Shown here piece after piece: positions 43,391 through 52,837 of a stretch of 64,000 nt of DNA. Position 1 is the first letter of the stretch; every line of letters begins with the position of its first letter. Made by a program: the position numbers and the translations under genes. A model generated the notes under the pieces. It was not told the origin of the DNA and did not search any database. It was given only the letters and a program-made list of their open reading frames with translations. This stretch comes from Gordonia sputi NBRC 100414 (GTDB lineage Bacteria > Actinomycetota > Actinomycetes > Mycobacteriales > Mycobacteriaceae): assembly GCF_000248055.1 (NCBI RefSeq), contig NZ_BAFC01000059.1:80858-144857 (forward strand), in the 5' to 3' direction.

Positions 43391-46300
43391 TCAGCCGATT
43401 TCGATCAGCAGGTCGCCGGGTGAAACCTGCTGCACGGATGTCACCGCGACCCGGGCGACCTTGCCGCCGACCGGCGCGGTGATGGTCGCCTCCATCTTCA
43501 TCGCCTCGATTGTGCCGATCGCCGCGCCCGCCGCAATCTCGTCGCCGACGTCCACCGACAGCGATACGACGCCCGCGAAGGGTGCGCCGACGTGATTCGG
43601 ATTTGCCCGATCAGCACGCTCGGCGGCGGCAACCTTGGAGTCGACGGACCGATCTCGTACGGCGACCGGCCGCAACTGACCGTTGAGCACACACATCACC
43701 GTGCGCATGCCCTTCTCGTCGGGTTCGCTGATCGCCTCGAGACCGATCAGCAATTCGACGCCCGGTTCGAGCTCCACGCGGTGCTCGTCGCCGTAGCGCA
43801 GTCCGTAGAAGAATTGATTGGCCGACAGCCTCGACGTGTCCCCGTACATTTCCTGATGCTCCTCGAATTCCCTTGTCGGACCGGGGAACAACAGTCTGTT
43901 GAGGGTTTCCTGCCGGTGCCTGCCCGCCGTGTCGAGTGCGGTGTCGTCGGCTGCACTGAGCTCTTCGACGGGGCGCGGGGCCGTGCGACCGGCGAGCGCG
44001 CGGGTACGCAGCGGCTCGGGCCACCCTCCCGCGGGCTCACCCAATTCGCCTCGGAGAAAACCGATCACGGAGTCGGGGATGTCGTAGGCGCCGGGGTTCG
44101 CGGCAAAGTCAGCCGGTGCGATGCCCTGCCCGACGAGGGCGAGGGCAAGGTCGCCGACGACTTTCGACGACGGCGTCACCTTGATCAGCCGCCCCAGCAT
44201 CGCATCGGCGGCAGCGTAGGCCTCTTCGACAGCCTCGAAGCGGTTACCCAGTCCCAACGCGATGGCCTGCTGACGCAGATTCGACAGCTGGCCGCCCGGA
44301 ATTTCGTGCGAGTAGACGCGCCCGGTCGGTGCGGGAACACCGGATTCGAAGGGGGCGTACACCTTTCGCACCGCTTCCCAGTACGGCTCCAGGTCGCAGA
44401 CCGCCTTGAGGTCCAGCCCGGTGTCGTGCTCGGTGTGCGCAAACGCCGCGACGATTGCCGACAGCGGCGGCTGACTCGTGGTGCCCGCCAAGGGTGCCGA
44501 CGCGCCGTCGACGGCGTCGGCGCCCGCGTTGACGGCCGCGAGGTACGTCGCCAACTGTCCGCCAGGGGTGTCGTGGGTGTGGACGTGGATGGGCAGATCG
44601 AACTCGCTTCGCAACGCGCGGACCAGCTTGTCGGCCGCGGGCGCCCGCAGCAGCCCCGCCATGTCCTTGATCGCGAGGACATGCGCACCGGCGTCGACGA
44701 TCTGCTCCGCCAGGCGCAGGTAGTAGTCGAGGGTGTAGAGCTTCTCGTCGGGGTTCGCGAGGTCGCCCGTGTAGCTCATCGCGACCTCGGCGACCGCGCG
44801 ATCGGTCTCGAGCACCGCGTCGATGGCGGGTCGCATCTGCTCGATGTTGTTGAGCGCGTCGAAGATTCGGAAGATGTCGATGCCCACGTCCGTCGCCTCG
44901 GCGACGAAGGCGGTCGTCACCTTCTGCGGGTACGGCGTGTAGCCGACGGTGTTGGCACCGCGCAGCAGCATCTGCAGACAGATGTTGGGAATCTCTTCGC
45001 GCAACTGCGCCAACCGATCCCACGGATCTTCCTTCAGGAACCGCAGCGCGACGTCGTAGGTGGCGCCGCCCCAACACTCGACGGACAGCAGCTGCGGGGT
45101 CGTCGCCGCGACATACGGTGCGACGGCGAGCATTCCGCTCGTCCGCACGCGCGTCGCGAGCAGCGACTGATGGGCGTCGCGGAAGGTCGTGTCGGTGACA
45201 CCGACCGCAGCGCGCTCGCGAAGGTCGCGCGCAAAACCGTTGGGCCCCAGGGTCAACAGTCGCTGCCGCGAGCCGTCGGGCGGCGCGAGTAGTTGGGCGC
45301 GGTCGAGCGCGGGAAGCTTGTCGCGCGGATACACCGTGCTCGGACGTTCCCCGTGCGGCTTGTTGACCGTCACGTCCGCGAGATACGACAGAATGCGCGT
45401 ACCGCGGTCAGCCGATCCACGTGAATTCAACAGCCACGGGCGGTCTTCGATGAACGACGTCGTCACGTGTCCCGCGGCAAAGTCGGGGTCGTCGAGCACC
45501 GCCTGCAGGAACGGAATGTTGGTGGCCACACCGCGAATGCGGAACTCCGCCAGGGCACGTCGTGCACGACGCACCGCAGTGTCGAAGTCGCGACCGCGGC
45601 AGGTCAGTTTGACCAGCATCGAGTCGAAATGGCCGCTGATCTCTCCGCCGAGAACCGCACCGCCGTCGAGTCGGATGCCTGCACCACCGGGCGTGCGGTA
45701 GGCGGTGATACGCCCGACGTCGGGCCGGAAACCGTCCGATGGGTCCTCGGTGGTGATGCGGCACTGTAGTGCTGCTCCGCGGATGGCGATCGAGTCCTGA
45801 CTCAACCCCAAGTCGTCGAGGGACTGCCCCGACGCCACCCGCAACTGCGCACCGACAAGGTCGACGTCGGTGATCTCCTCGGTCACCGTGTGCTCCACCT
45901 GAATGCGCGGATTCATTTCGATGAACACGTGCCGACCCTGCACATCAACCAAGAATTCGACGGTCCCGGCGCACGAATAGCCGATCTGCTTGGCGAACGC
46001 GACGGCATCGGCGCAGATCCGCTCCCGTAGTTGCGGATCGAGGTTTGGCGCCGGAGCCAACTCGACGACCTTCTGGTGCCGACGCTGCACGCTGCAGTCG
46101 CGCTCGAAGAGGTGAATGACGTTGCCCTGCGTGTCGGCCAGGATCTGCACCTCGATGTGGCGCGGATTGATCACGGCCTGCTCGAGGAACACTGTCGGAT
46201 CACCGAATGCGGTGTCGGCTTCGCGGGATGCCGCCGAAATGGCCTCGGCGAGATCCTCACGCTTGGCGACGCGCCGCATACCGCGACCACCACCACCGGC

Positions 46301-46780
46301 AACCGCCTTGACGAAGACCGGGAACTGCATGTCGGCGGATGCCGCAACCAACTCGTCGACGTCGGCCGACGGCTCCGAGGACGCAAGCACCGGCAACCCG
46401 GCAGCCTTCGCCGCAGCGATGGCCTCGGCCTTGTTGCCGGTCAGCTCGAGTACATGCGCGGGCGGTCCGACGAACGTGATGCCATGCTCGGCACACGCCG
46501 CCGCCAGGCCTGCGTTCTCCGACAGGAAGCCATAGCCGGGATAGACCGCATCCGCGCCCGAATGCAGTGCGGCACCGATGATCTCGTCGACGGAGAGATA
46601 CGCACGGACCGGATGCCCCGGTACGCCGATCTGGTACGACTCGTCGGCCTTCAGTCGGTGCAGCGAGTTGCGGTCCTCATACGGGAATACCGCGACCGTT
46701 CCGGCCCCGAGCTCATATGCCGCACGAAATGCTCGGATCGCGATCTCACCGCGATTTGCGACCAGGACTTTCTCAAACAT
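43391..46780 (-). CDS. pyc: Pyruvate carboxylase
   Basis: 1129 residues in one chain. Biotin carboxylase (1-~455; KVLVANRGEIAIRAFRAAYELG, GGGGRGMRRV, FIEMNPRIQVEHTVTEE), carboxyltransferase (~530-800; FRDAHQSLLATRVRTSGM, WGGATYDVALRFLKEDPW, metal-binding HTHDTPGGQ), PC tetramerisation domain, and biotinyl domain with the biotinylated Lys in TIEAMKMEATI. Makes oxaloacetate from pyruvate. Start at the ATG at 46780 (MFEKVLVANRGE); a TTG four codons upstream is less likely. Confidence 0.96.
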   Translation of the reverse strand: MFEKVLVANRGEIAIRAFRAAYELGAGTVAVFPYEDRNSLHRLKADESYQIGVPGHPVRAYLSVDEIIGAALHSGADAVYPGYGFLSENAGLAAACAEHGITFVGPPAHVLELTGNKAEAIAAAKAAGLPVLASSEPSADVDELVAASADMQFPVFVKAVAGGGGRGMRRVAKREDLAEAISAASREADTAFGDPTVFLEQAVINPRHIEVQILADTQGNVIHLFERDCSVQRRHQKVVELAPAPNLDPQLRERICADAVAFAKQIGYSCAGTVEFLVDVQGRHVFIEMNPRIQVEHTVTEEITDVDLVGAQLRVASGQSLDDLGLSQDSIAIRGAALQCRITTEDPSDGFRPDVGRITAYRTPGGAGIRLDGGAVLGGEISGHFDSMLVKLTCRGRDFDTAVRRARRALAEFRIRGVATNIPFLQAVLDDPDFAAGHVTTSFIEDRPWLLNSRGSADRGTRILSYLADVTVNKPHGERPSTVYPRDKLPALDRAQLLAPPDGSRQRLLTLGPNGFARDLRERAAVGVTDTTFRDAHQSLLATRVRTSGMLAVAPYVAATTPQLLSVECWGGATYDVALRFLKEDPWDRLAQLREEIPNICLQMLLRGANTVGYTPYPQKVTTAFVAEATDVGIDIFRIFDALNNIEQMRPAIDAVLETDRAVAEVAMSYTGDLANPDEKLYTLDYYLRLAEQIVDAGAHVLAIKDMAGLLRAPAADKLVRALRSEFDLPIHVHTHDTPGGQLATYLAAVNAGADAVDGASAPLAGTTSQPPLSAIVAAFAHTEHDTGLDLKAVCDLEPYWEAVRKVYAPFESGVPAPTGRVYSHEIPGGQLSNLRQQAIALGLGNRFEAVEEAYAAADAMLGRLIKVTPSSKVVGDLALALVGQGIAPADFAANPGAYDIPDSVIGFLRGELGEPAGGWPEPLRTRALAGRTAPRPVEELSAADDTALDTAGRHRQETLNRLLFPGPTREFEEHQEMYGDTSRLSANQFFYGLRYGDEHRVELEPGVELLIGLEAISEPDEKGMRTVMCVLNGQLRPVAVRDRSVDSKVAAAERADRANPNHVGAPFAGVVSLSVDVGDEIAAGAAIGTIEAMKMEATITAPVGGKVARVAVTSVQQVSPGDLLIEIG

Positions 46781-46869
46781 CTCGGGACACAACTTTCGTT
46801 CGTCGAATACACGTTGCCCGGGCAGGCACCATCGGGACAGGCACCGCCGTCGTCGTCGACCTTATCCGT

Positions 46870-46891
46870 AAGTGAGGGTGATACCTCACTT
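46870..46891. promoter_or_regulatory. 8-bp inverted repeat between prpC and pyc
   Basis: aagtgagg and cctcactt pair perfectly around gtgata. It lies 6 bases after the prpC stop and 90 bases before pyc on the same strand, so it can end prpDBC transcription or act as an operator for pyc. No U-run follows. Confidence 0.5.
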
Positions 46892-46896
46892 TTGTC

Positions 46897-48027
46897 TCAA
46901 AGTGTGAGAGCGCGCTGCGCGGGTCCTGTGTAGCTACTCAACGGACGGATCAGCGAGTTCGACGCTGCCTGTTCCATGATGTGCGCAGTCCACCCCGTGA
47001 TGCGGCTCATCACGAAAATCGGCGTGAACGATCCGATGTCGAAGCCCATCAGGTGATACGCGGGGCCGGTCGGGAAGTCGAGATTCGGTTTGATGCCCGT
47101 GCGCTCGTCCATCAGCCGCTCGAGTTCGGTGTAGATGCGCAGCCACCGGTCCTCGCCGAGCTGTTCGGAGACCTCGACCAGAGCCGCACGCATCGTCGGC
47201 ACCCGCGAATCGCCGTTCTTGTAGACGCGGTGGCCGAACCCCATCACCTTGTCCTTGTTCTCCAGCTTGAGCTCGAGCCAGGCGTTCGCCAGTTCCGGGC
47301 GGTCGATTTCGATCATGTCGTACATGACCGCTTCGTTGGCGCCGCCGTGCAGCGATCCCTTCAGCGCTCCGATCGCCGCCGTCACCGCGCTGTAGATGTC
47401 CGACTGAGTCGAGGTCACGACACGGGCCGCGAAGGTCGATGCGTTGAAACTGTGCTCGGCGTAGAGCACCATCGACTTCTCGAACGCCGAGACGACCACC
47501 GGATCGGGAACCTTCCCGAAACACATGGCCAGAAAGTTCTCCGCGTAGCCGAGTCCGTGGTGCGGGGGTATCGGGTCGAGTCCGCGTCGTCGACGCATGT
47601 CCGCCGCGACGATGGTCGGCAGGATCGAGAACATCCGCAGCGCCTTGTCGTAGTTCGCGGTGGGCGCCGCGTTGTCCTCGTCCGGGTCCTCGGTGCCGAG
47701 GTAGCTGATGACCGTGCGAACGACGTCCATCGGGTGGCAGTTCTCCGGAATACGGGCGAGGACGGCCTGTGTCGACCGATCGAGTCGACGACTCGCCCGC
47801 TCTCGCTGCGTGAACGCGGCGAGTTGGGCGTCGGTGGGCAACTCGCCATGCCACAGGAGGTACGCGACCTGCTCGAAACTGCAGTGCGCGGCGAGATCCT
47901 GTACGGGATAGCCCCGGTAGGTCAGCGAATTCGTTTCGGGCACAACCTTCGAGATCGCAGTGGTGTCGACGACGACCCCGAGAAGACCCTTGTGAATAGC
48001 AGGTTGGCCAACTGGCGGCGCGCTCAT
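46897..48027 (-). CDS. prpC: PrpC, 2-methylcitrate synthase
   Basis: 376 residues, short type II-like citrate synthase. Start KGLLGVVVDTTAISKVVPETNSLTYRGYPVQDL, active-site His in LKGSLHGGANEAV and GFGHRVYKNGDSRVP, catalytic Asp region NLDFPTGPAYHLMGFD. Condenses propionyl-CoA with oxaloacetate. Placement after prpD and prpB identifies it as methylcitrate rather than citrate synthase. ATG overlaps the prpB stop by 4 nt. Confidence 0.93.
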   Translation of the reverse strand: MSAPPVGQPAIHKGLLGVVVDTTAISKVVPETNSLTYRGYPVQDLAAHCSFEQVAYLLWHGELPTDAQLAAFTQRERASRRLDRSTQAVLARIPENCHPMDVVRTVISYLGTEDPDEDNAAPTANYDKALRMFSILPTIVAADMRRRRGLDPIPPHHGLGYAENFLAMCFGKVPDPVVVSAFEKSMVLYAEHSFNASTFAARVVTSTQSDIYSAVTAAIGALKGSLHGGANEAVMYDMIEIDRPELANAWLELKLENKDKVMGFGHRVYKNGDSRVPTMRAALVEVSEQLGEDRWLRIYTELERLMDERTGIKPNLDFPTGPAYHLMGFDIGSFTPIFVMSRITGWTAHIMEQAASNSLIRPLSSYTGPAQRALTL

Positions 48028-48969
48028 GGATGTACCTCCGGCGTGGAATTCAGGGTGAAGTTGAACAGTTCGGAATCGAAGTCGTTGTAGTCCGCGTAGC
48101 GCAGCAACTCGTAGAGCCTGCTCCGATGCTGCATGCCGTCGAGGAGTCCCGATTGTGTTCCGGTAGAGGCGATCTCCCGAAGTCCTGACTCAACGGCACC
48201 CATCGCGATGCGTAGCGTCGTCACCGGATAGATGACCGCGTTGTAGCCGACGTCCCCCAGTTGTTTCGCAGTGAGCAGGTCGGATTTGCCGAACTCCGTC
48301 ATGTTGGCAAGGAGCGGAACGTCAACGGCCGCACGGAATCTCTCGAACTCCGAGGCGTCACGCAATGCCTCCGTGAAGATGAGGTCGGCGCCGGCATCGG
48401 CATACGCCTTGGCGCGATCGATCGCGGCGTCGAGACCCTCGACGGCACGCGCGTCCGTCCGCGCAGATCACGAAGTTGTCGTCGCGTCGTGCCGTGACCG
48501 CTGCCGCAAGCCTTGCGAGCATCTCGCCGACGGGAACGACGTCCTTGCCGTCGAGATGACCACACCGCTTGGGATTGACCTGATCCTCGAAGTGGCAGCC
48601 GGACAACCCCGCGTCTTCGAGGGTGGCAACGGTCCGCGCCGCGCTCATGGGTTCACCGAATCCGGTGTCGGCGTCGACAAGTGACGGCAGGTTGGTTGCG
48701 TGGGCGATCTGCCCGCCGCGAGCGGCGACCTCACTCAGCGTCGTGAGCCCGACGTCGGGGAGTCCGATATCGGCCGAGAGCACAGCGCCGGAAATGTACA
48801 CGCCCTCGAACCCGACGTCGGCGATGAGCTTGGCCACAAGCGGCGAGAATGCGCCGGGCCAACGCTGCAGACTTCCCGACGCCAAGCCCGCCCGCAGCGC
48901 AAGCCGCTTATCGGTGGCAGGTACCGATGACGAGAACAGCCCCGCCACAGCGTTTTCCGATGAGGTCAT
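48024..48969 (-). pseudogene. prpB: PrpB, 2-methylisocitrate lyase, frameshifted
   Basis: The N-terminal two thirds read in one frame (FSPLVAKLIADVGFEGVYISGAVLSADIGLPD, catalytic CGHLDGK). The frame is lost after DDNFVICA; the rest, RTDARAVEGLDAAIDRAKAYADAGADLIFTEAL to the C-terminus, continues in another frame to 48024. The break is at ~48461-48464, where gcgcgg would need to be gcgcgcgg: two bases (one CG unit) are missing. The upstream frame ends ~25 residues later. Cleaves methylisocitrate to pyruvate and succinate. Fully conserved otherwise, so either a recent mutation or a base-calling error. ATG overlaps the prpD stop (TGATG). Confidence 0.88.
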
Positions 48970-50480
48970 CAGAAGATCCCCGCCCCGATGGTCGGCGCCT
49001 TGTCGAGCACGACGGACAGCACCTTCGGAGTGAGTGCGTCGAGGCCTCCCGCCTCGAGCGACGCGAGATCGGCTGCCGCATCGAGGAATCGACGCTGCTC
49101 GGCCGTATCGATCACGCCGTCTGCCATGGTGGAGAACTTGGCCTCGTACTGCTCCCGAGCGAATGGGCGGGCACCGAGTGGATGTGCGTCCGCAACAGCC
49201 AGTTCGTCTGTGATGACCTCACCGTTGCGCAGCGTCACAACCGCTTTCGCGCCGAACGCCTTCTCCCCCGGATCGGTGGAGTGGTAGCGGCGGGTCCACT
49301 CTGGATCTTCGACGGTCGAGATCTTGCGCCACAGCTCGACGGTGTCGGGACGATGTGCACGTTCGGGCGCATACGACGCCTCGTGGTGCCAGAAACCGTC
49401 CTGCAGCGCGACGGCGAAGATGTAGGGCACCGAGTGGTCGAGCGTCTCTCGACTGGCCGACGGATCGAACTTCTGGGGATCACCGGAGCCCGTACCGATC
49501 ACGACGTGGGTGTGGTGGCTGGTGTGCAGCACGATCGATTCGATGTCGGCGAGATCGGTGATCCGCTCACGCATCCGACGCGCGAGGTCGATCGGCGCCT
49601 GACTCTGATACTCGGCCGAGTGCTCCTTGGTGTAGCTGTCGAGGATCGCCCGCTTGGCCTCGCCCGGACCGGGAAGCGGTATCTCGTAGACCTTCTCGGG
49701 GCCACCGAGTAGCCACGCGATCACGCCGTCCTCGCCCTCCCAGATCGGAGCGGGCGCACCCTCACCTCGCATCGCACGGTCGACGGCCTCGATCGCGATC
49801 TTGCCCGCGTGAGCCGGCGCGTATGCCTTCCAACTGGAGATGAGGCGCTTCCGCGATTGCCGCGTCGCGGTTGTCAGGTGCAGGGCTTGGCCAACGGCCT
49901 GGTAGATCGTCTCGACGTCGAGACGCAACATGGTTCCCAGCCCCGCGGCGACGGAAGGACCGAGGTGCGCAACGTGGTCGATCTTGTGCTCGTGCAAACA
50001 CATTCCGCGCGTCAGATCGATCTGGATCTCGTAGGCGGTGGCGATGCCTCGGATCAGGTCTGCACCCCCGGCGCCGACGTGCTGCGCCACCGCGACCAGC
50101 GGGGGGATGTTGTCGCCCGGGTGCGAGTACTCGGCGGCGAGGAAGGTGTCGTGGAAGTCGAGTTCACGCACGGCCACCCCGTTGGCCCACGCGGCCCACT
50201 CCGGGGAGTACGTGCCTGCGACACCGAACACCGCCGCGCCGCGGCCGCCCCGTCCGTGCGGGTGCACGAGCGCCTGTAACCGCGCAGCCGTCACCGGTCG
50301 ACGGATCACCGACGCGGCGCTGACCGCCGCGTTGTCGATGACCCGATTGATCACCATCTCGGCTGTCTCGATCGGCACCTCGACAGGGTCGGCGGCAACC
50401 TCGGCGATTTTCTGAGCGAGATGCTCGGACTGACCGAAGTCGGAGGCACTGCGGTGGGTCCGCACGTTGTGAATGATCAT
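48969..50480 (-). CDS. prpD: PrpD, 2-methylcitrate dehydratase
   Basis: 503 residues of the MmgE/PrpD family. [83 protein letters not shown] and a C-terminal domain with [23 protein letters not shown] are diagnostic. Dehydrates methylcitrate to methyl-cis-aconitate. First gene of prpD-prpB-prpC; leaderless start (TACGGT -10). Divergent from prpR. Confidence 0.94.
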   Translation of the reverse strand: MIIHNVRTHRSASDFGQSEHLAQKIAEVAADPVEVPIETAEMVINRVIDNAAVSAASVIRRPVTAARLQALVHPHGRGGRGAAVFGVAGTYSPEWAAWANGVAVRELDFHDTFLAAEYSHPGDNIPPLVAVAQHVGAGGADLIRGIATAYEIQIDLTRGMCLHEHKIDHVAHLGPSVAAGLGTMLRLDVETIYQAVGQALHLTTATRQSRKRLISSWKAYAPAHAGKIAIEAVDRAMRGEGAPAPIWEGEDGVIAWLLGGPEKVYEIPLPGPGEAKRAILDSYTKEHSAEYQSQAPIDLARRMRERITDLADIESIVLHTSHHTHVVIGTGSGDPQKFDPSASRETLDHSVPYIFAVALQDGFWHHEASYAPERAHRPDTVELWRKISTVEDPEWTRRYHSTDPGEKAFGAKAVVTLRNGEVITDELAVADAHPLGARPFAREQYEAKFSTMADGVIDTAEQRRFLDAAADLASLEAGGLDALTPKVLSVVLDKAPTIGAGIF

Positions 50481-50486
50481 GTTCGC

Positions 50487-50492
50487 ACCGTA
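50487..50492 (-). promoter_or_regulatory. Leaderless -10 box (TACGGT) for prpDBC
   Basis: Minus-strand TACGGT with a 6-nt spacer to the ATG at 50480. Confidence 0.6.
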
Positions 50493-50534
50493 CGCATCTC
50501 GTTCGTCTCCGCATAAGCCCTGGCGAATGCGTAT

Positions 50535-50567
50535 TTTTGCGGATGACTGCCCTCAATTTTGCGAATG
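50535..50567. promoter_or_regulatory. Candidate PrpR/RamB-type operator repeats between prpD and prpR
   Basis: Direct repeats ttttgcggatg (50535-50545) and ttttgcgaatg (50557-50567), 22 bp apart (two helical turns). The second holds TTTGCGAA, one base off the TTTGCAAA core reported for mycobacterial PrpR and corynebacterial RamB. A partial third copy gcgaatg is at 50523-50529. Centred in the divergent intergenic region, so binding could control both operons. Confidence 0.6.
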
Positions 50568-50586
50568 TTGTGAACACATGAGGAGT

Positions 50587-50592
50587 TAGGCT
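50587..50592 (+). promoter_or_regulatory. Leaderless -10 box (TAGGCT) for prpR
   Basis: TAGGCT with a 6-nt spacer to the ATG at 50599. Confidence 0.6.
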
Positions 50593-50598
50593 CTGTGC

Positions 50599-52053
50599 AT
50601 GGCACACCCCTCTGCCGCGACGCCCGGGAGACTTCTCGTAGGAGCTCGCCTACGCAGGCTCCGCGACGAGCAGGGACTCTCCCAGGCCGCACTCGCACGT
50701 CGTATCGACAAGTCGACCAGCTACGTGAATCAGCTCGAGAACGATCAGCGCCCGATCACCGTCGGCGTGCTTCTCGCACTCACCCGCGAGTTCGACCTCA
50801 ACGCCGACTACTTCGCGGCCGACACCGACGCGCGGCTGGTCGCCGACCTGGCCGACGCACTTGCGACCGCACCAGACGGCGGCGACGTCACGCGCGCGCA
50901 GATCACCGAGCTCGTCTCCCGAATGCCCGACGTCGGTCGCACGATCGCCGCCCTCCACAGGCGCCTCGTCGCGGCAGAGTCCGAGCTCGACACCTACCGG
51001 GGACAGGCCGCGAATGCGGGCGGAGCGTCGTCGACTCCGATGCCGTTCGAGGAGGTCCGCGACTTCTTCTACGACCGCAAGAACTACATCGACGTCCTCG
51101 ACCGGGCAGCCGAGGACATGTTCGATCAGCATGGCCTGCGCGTCGGAGGACTCGACCTGCAGTTGGCGACGCTGCTGTCACGCGAACACGGCGTCTCCGT
51201 GTCGATCAGCCGTGACACCGACCCCGTCGCCGCCGCGCGCCGCCCCAAACGCGTCTTCGATCCCACTCGGCGCGTCGTCCAGCTCGCGGGTCGACTCACC
51301 TCCGGGCAACGCGCGTTCCAACTGGCCACCCAGTTGGCGTTGATCACGCAGAGCGATGTGATCGACGCGGTGATCGCCGACGCCGTCGAACTGAGCTCTG
51401 AGTCACGGGCTGTAGCCCGAATCGGACTCGCAAACTACTTCGCGGGAGCATTGTTGTTGCCGTACAGACACTTTCGCGACGCAGCGGAGGACGCGCGCTA
51501 CGACATCGAACTGCTCTGCGTCGGCTTCGACGTCGGCTTCGAGACCGTGTGCCATCGGCTGTCGACTCTCCAGCGCCCTGGACATCGCGGCGTCCCGTTC
51601 ATTTTCGTCCGGACCGATCGCGCGGGGAACATCTCCAAGCGACAATCCGCCACCGCATTTCACTTTTCGCGGGCGGGAGGGAGTTGCCCGCTCTGGGTCG
51701 TACACGACGCATTCGCCTCGCCGGGGCGGGTTGTCACCCAGGTCTCGCAGATGCCGGACGGCCGGTCGTATTTCTGGCTGGCGCGCAGCACCGACGAGGG
51801 GTTGGGCTACCTCACACAGCACAAATCCTTCGCCATCGGATTGGGTTGCGATCTCGCACACGCCGACCGCCTCGTCTACTCCACCGGCATCGACCTCGCC
51901 GACGACCGTCGTACCGTACCGATCGGCGCAGGATGCAAGGTGTGCCCGCGACCTGCCTGCCCGCAGCGGGCGTTCCCGCAGGTCGGCAGGCCCATCGACG
52001 TCGACGTCACTGTCAGTGACTCCGTCCCGTATCGCCCGGCCCGCACAGGGTAG
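50599..52053 (+). CDS. prpR: PrpR, short-chain fatty-acid regulator of the methylcitrate cycle
   Basis: 484 residues. N-terminal helix-turn-helix (GARLRRLRDEQGLSQAALARRIDKSTSYVNQLENDQRPI, ~residues 14-58), central ImmA/IrrE-like domain (~160-330; GQRAFQLATQLALI, ARIGLANYFAGALLLPYRHF), C-terminal domain with cysteines GLGCDL and GCKVCPRPACPQRAFP that can hold a [4Fe-4S] cluster. M. tuberculosis PrpR binds propionyl-CoA through this domain and activates prpDC and icl1. The Zn-protease motif of IrrE is not intact. Divergent from prpD. Confidence 0.92.
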   Translation: MAHPSAATPGRLLVGARLRRLRDEQGLSQAALARRIDKSTSYVNQLENDQRPITVGVLLALTREFDLNADYFAADTDARLVADLADALATAPDGGDVTRAQITELVSRMPDVGRTIAALHRRLVAAESELDTYRGQAANAGGASSTPMPFEEVRDFFYDRKNYIDVLDRAAEDMFDQHGLRVGGLDLQLATLLSREHGVSVSISRDTDPVAAARRPKRVFDPTRRVVQLAGRLTSGQRAFQLATQLALITQSDVIDAVIADAVELSSESRAVARIGLANYFAGALLLPYRHFRDAAEDARYDIELLCVGFDVGFETVCHRLSTLQRPGHRGVPFIFVRTDRAGNISKRQSATAFHFSRAGGSCPLWVVHDAFASPGRVVTQVSQMPDGRSYFWLARSTDEGLGYLTQHKSFAIGLGCDLAHADRLVYSTGIDLADDRRTVPIGAGCKVCPRPACPQRAFPQVGRPIDVDVTVSDSVPYRPARTG

Positions 52054-52124
52054 GTGAGCTCGTGAGTGACAGTCCGACGTCGTTCGGTCCGTCACGCATG
52101 CGTCGGCGCGTGTCCCGTCTGCGG

Positions 52125-52130
52125 TAACGT
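52125..52130 (+). promoter_or_regulatory. Leaderless-type -10 box (TAACGT) for the L,D-transpeptidase gene
   Basis: TANNNT with an 8-nt spacer to the ATG at 52139. Confidence 0.4.
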
Positions 52131-52138
52131 CGGGCGAA

Positions 52139-52744
52139 ATGATATCGGTTACCAAGAAGCACAGCCGTGCTCGCACGGCTAGGTCACTCGTACTCGGGTA
52201 CGCGTGGCCTGCTCTTGCTGCCATCGCCGTCTTGGCGGTCACCATCGCAACGGTCGTGGGGCTCACCCTGCATTCGTCAGCGACTGCCGACTCAGCACCC
52301 CCGACAGATAACGCCCGGTCGGTCGCGGCCCCGATCATCCCGCGCCCCTCCTGCCCCGAGAAGTCCGACGGAAAGGCCATCGTCGTCGGACTCGCGTCGC
52401 AACACATGGTGCTGTGTCTCGACGGCCGACAGATCTCCGACGTCCCTGTCACCACCGGCAGCGTCGACCGTGGCGCAGGCACACCGCTGGGCACCTGGCG
52501 CATCGAAAGTCATGACGTCGATCGCACGCTGAGCGGTCCCGGGTACACGGTGTTCGTGCACTACTGGTTGCACCTTTTCGGCGACATCGGATTCCACGAC
52601 TCGCCCTGGCAGAAGTTCCCCTACGGCGACACGACGGCATACAAGACCCGAGGCTCCGAAGGCTGTATTCACGTGCCCGGCAACGAGATCAAGCACCTCT
52701 ACGACTGGGCGGGCGACGGCACGCCTGTGACGATCACGGCCTGA
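52139..52744 (+). CDS. L,D-transpeptidase (YkuD) family protein
   Basis: 201 residues. Short basic N-terminus, one membrane helix (PALAAIAVLAVTIATVVGLTL), then an extracellular YkuD domain (~residues 78-200; VVGLASQHMVLCLDGRQISDVPVTTGSVDRGAGTPLGTWRI) with the catalytic His in GFHDSPW and the nucleophile Cys in GSEGCIHVP. The usual SHGC is SEGC here. Predicted to form 3-3 peptidoglycan cross-links or attach proteins. Lacks the Ig-like domains of mycobacterial Ldt proteins. Confidence 0.82.
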   Translation: MISVTKKHSRARTARSLVLGYAWPALAAIAVLAVTIATVVGLTLHSSATADSAPPTDNARSVAAPIIPRPSCPEKSDGKAIVVGLASQHMVLCLDGRQISDVPVTTGSVDRGAGTPLGTWRIESHDVDRTLSGPGYTVFVHYWLHLFGDIGFHDSPWQKFPYGDTTAYKTRGSEGCIHVPGNEIKHLYDWAGDGTPVTITA

Positions 52745-52837
52745 CCGTCGGCCGATCTGCTTACCTTCCGTAACAATCCCCGCGGTCGTCACGATGTCTG
52801 TAATGCGAGATTCGAGTACATCTACCAGGGAGATCCC

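Noticed and set aside
43592..45292. 566-codon plus-strand frame opposite pyc
   Set aside because: Lies within the conserved pyruvate carboxylase gene; no recognisable domain.
46897..48027. Housekeeping citrate synthase
   Set aside because: Gene order prpD-prpB-prpC and the short form identify it as methylcitrate synthase.
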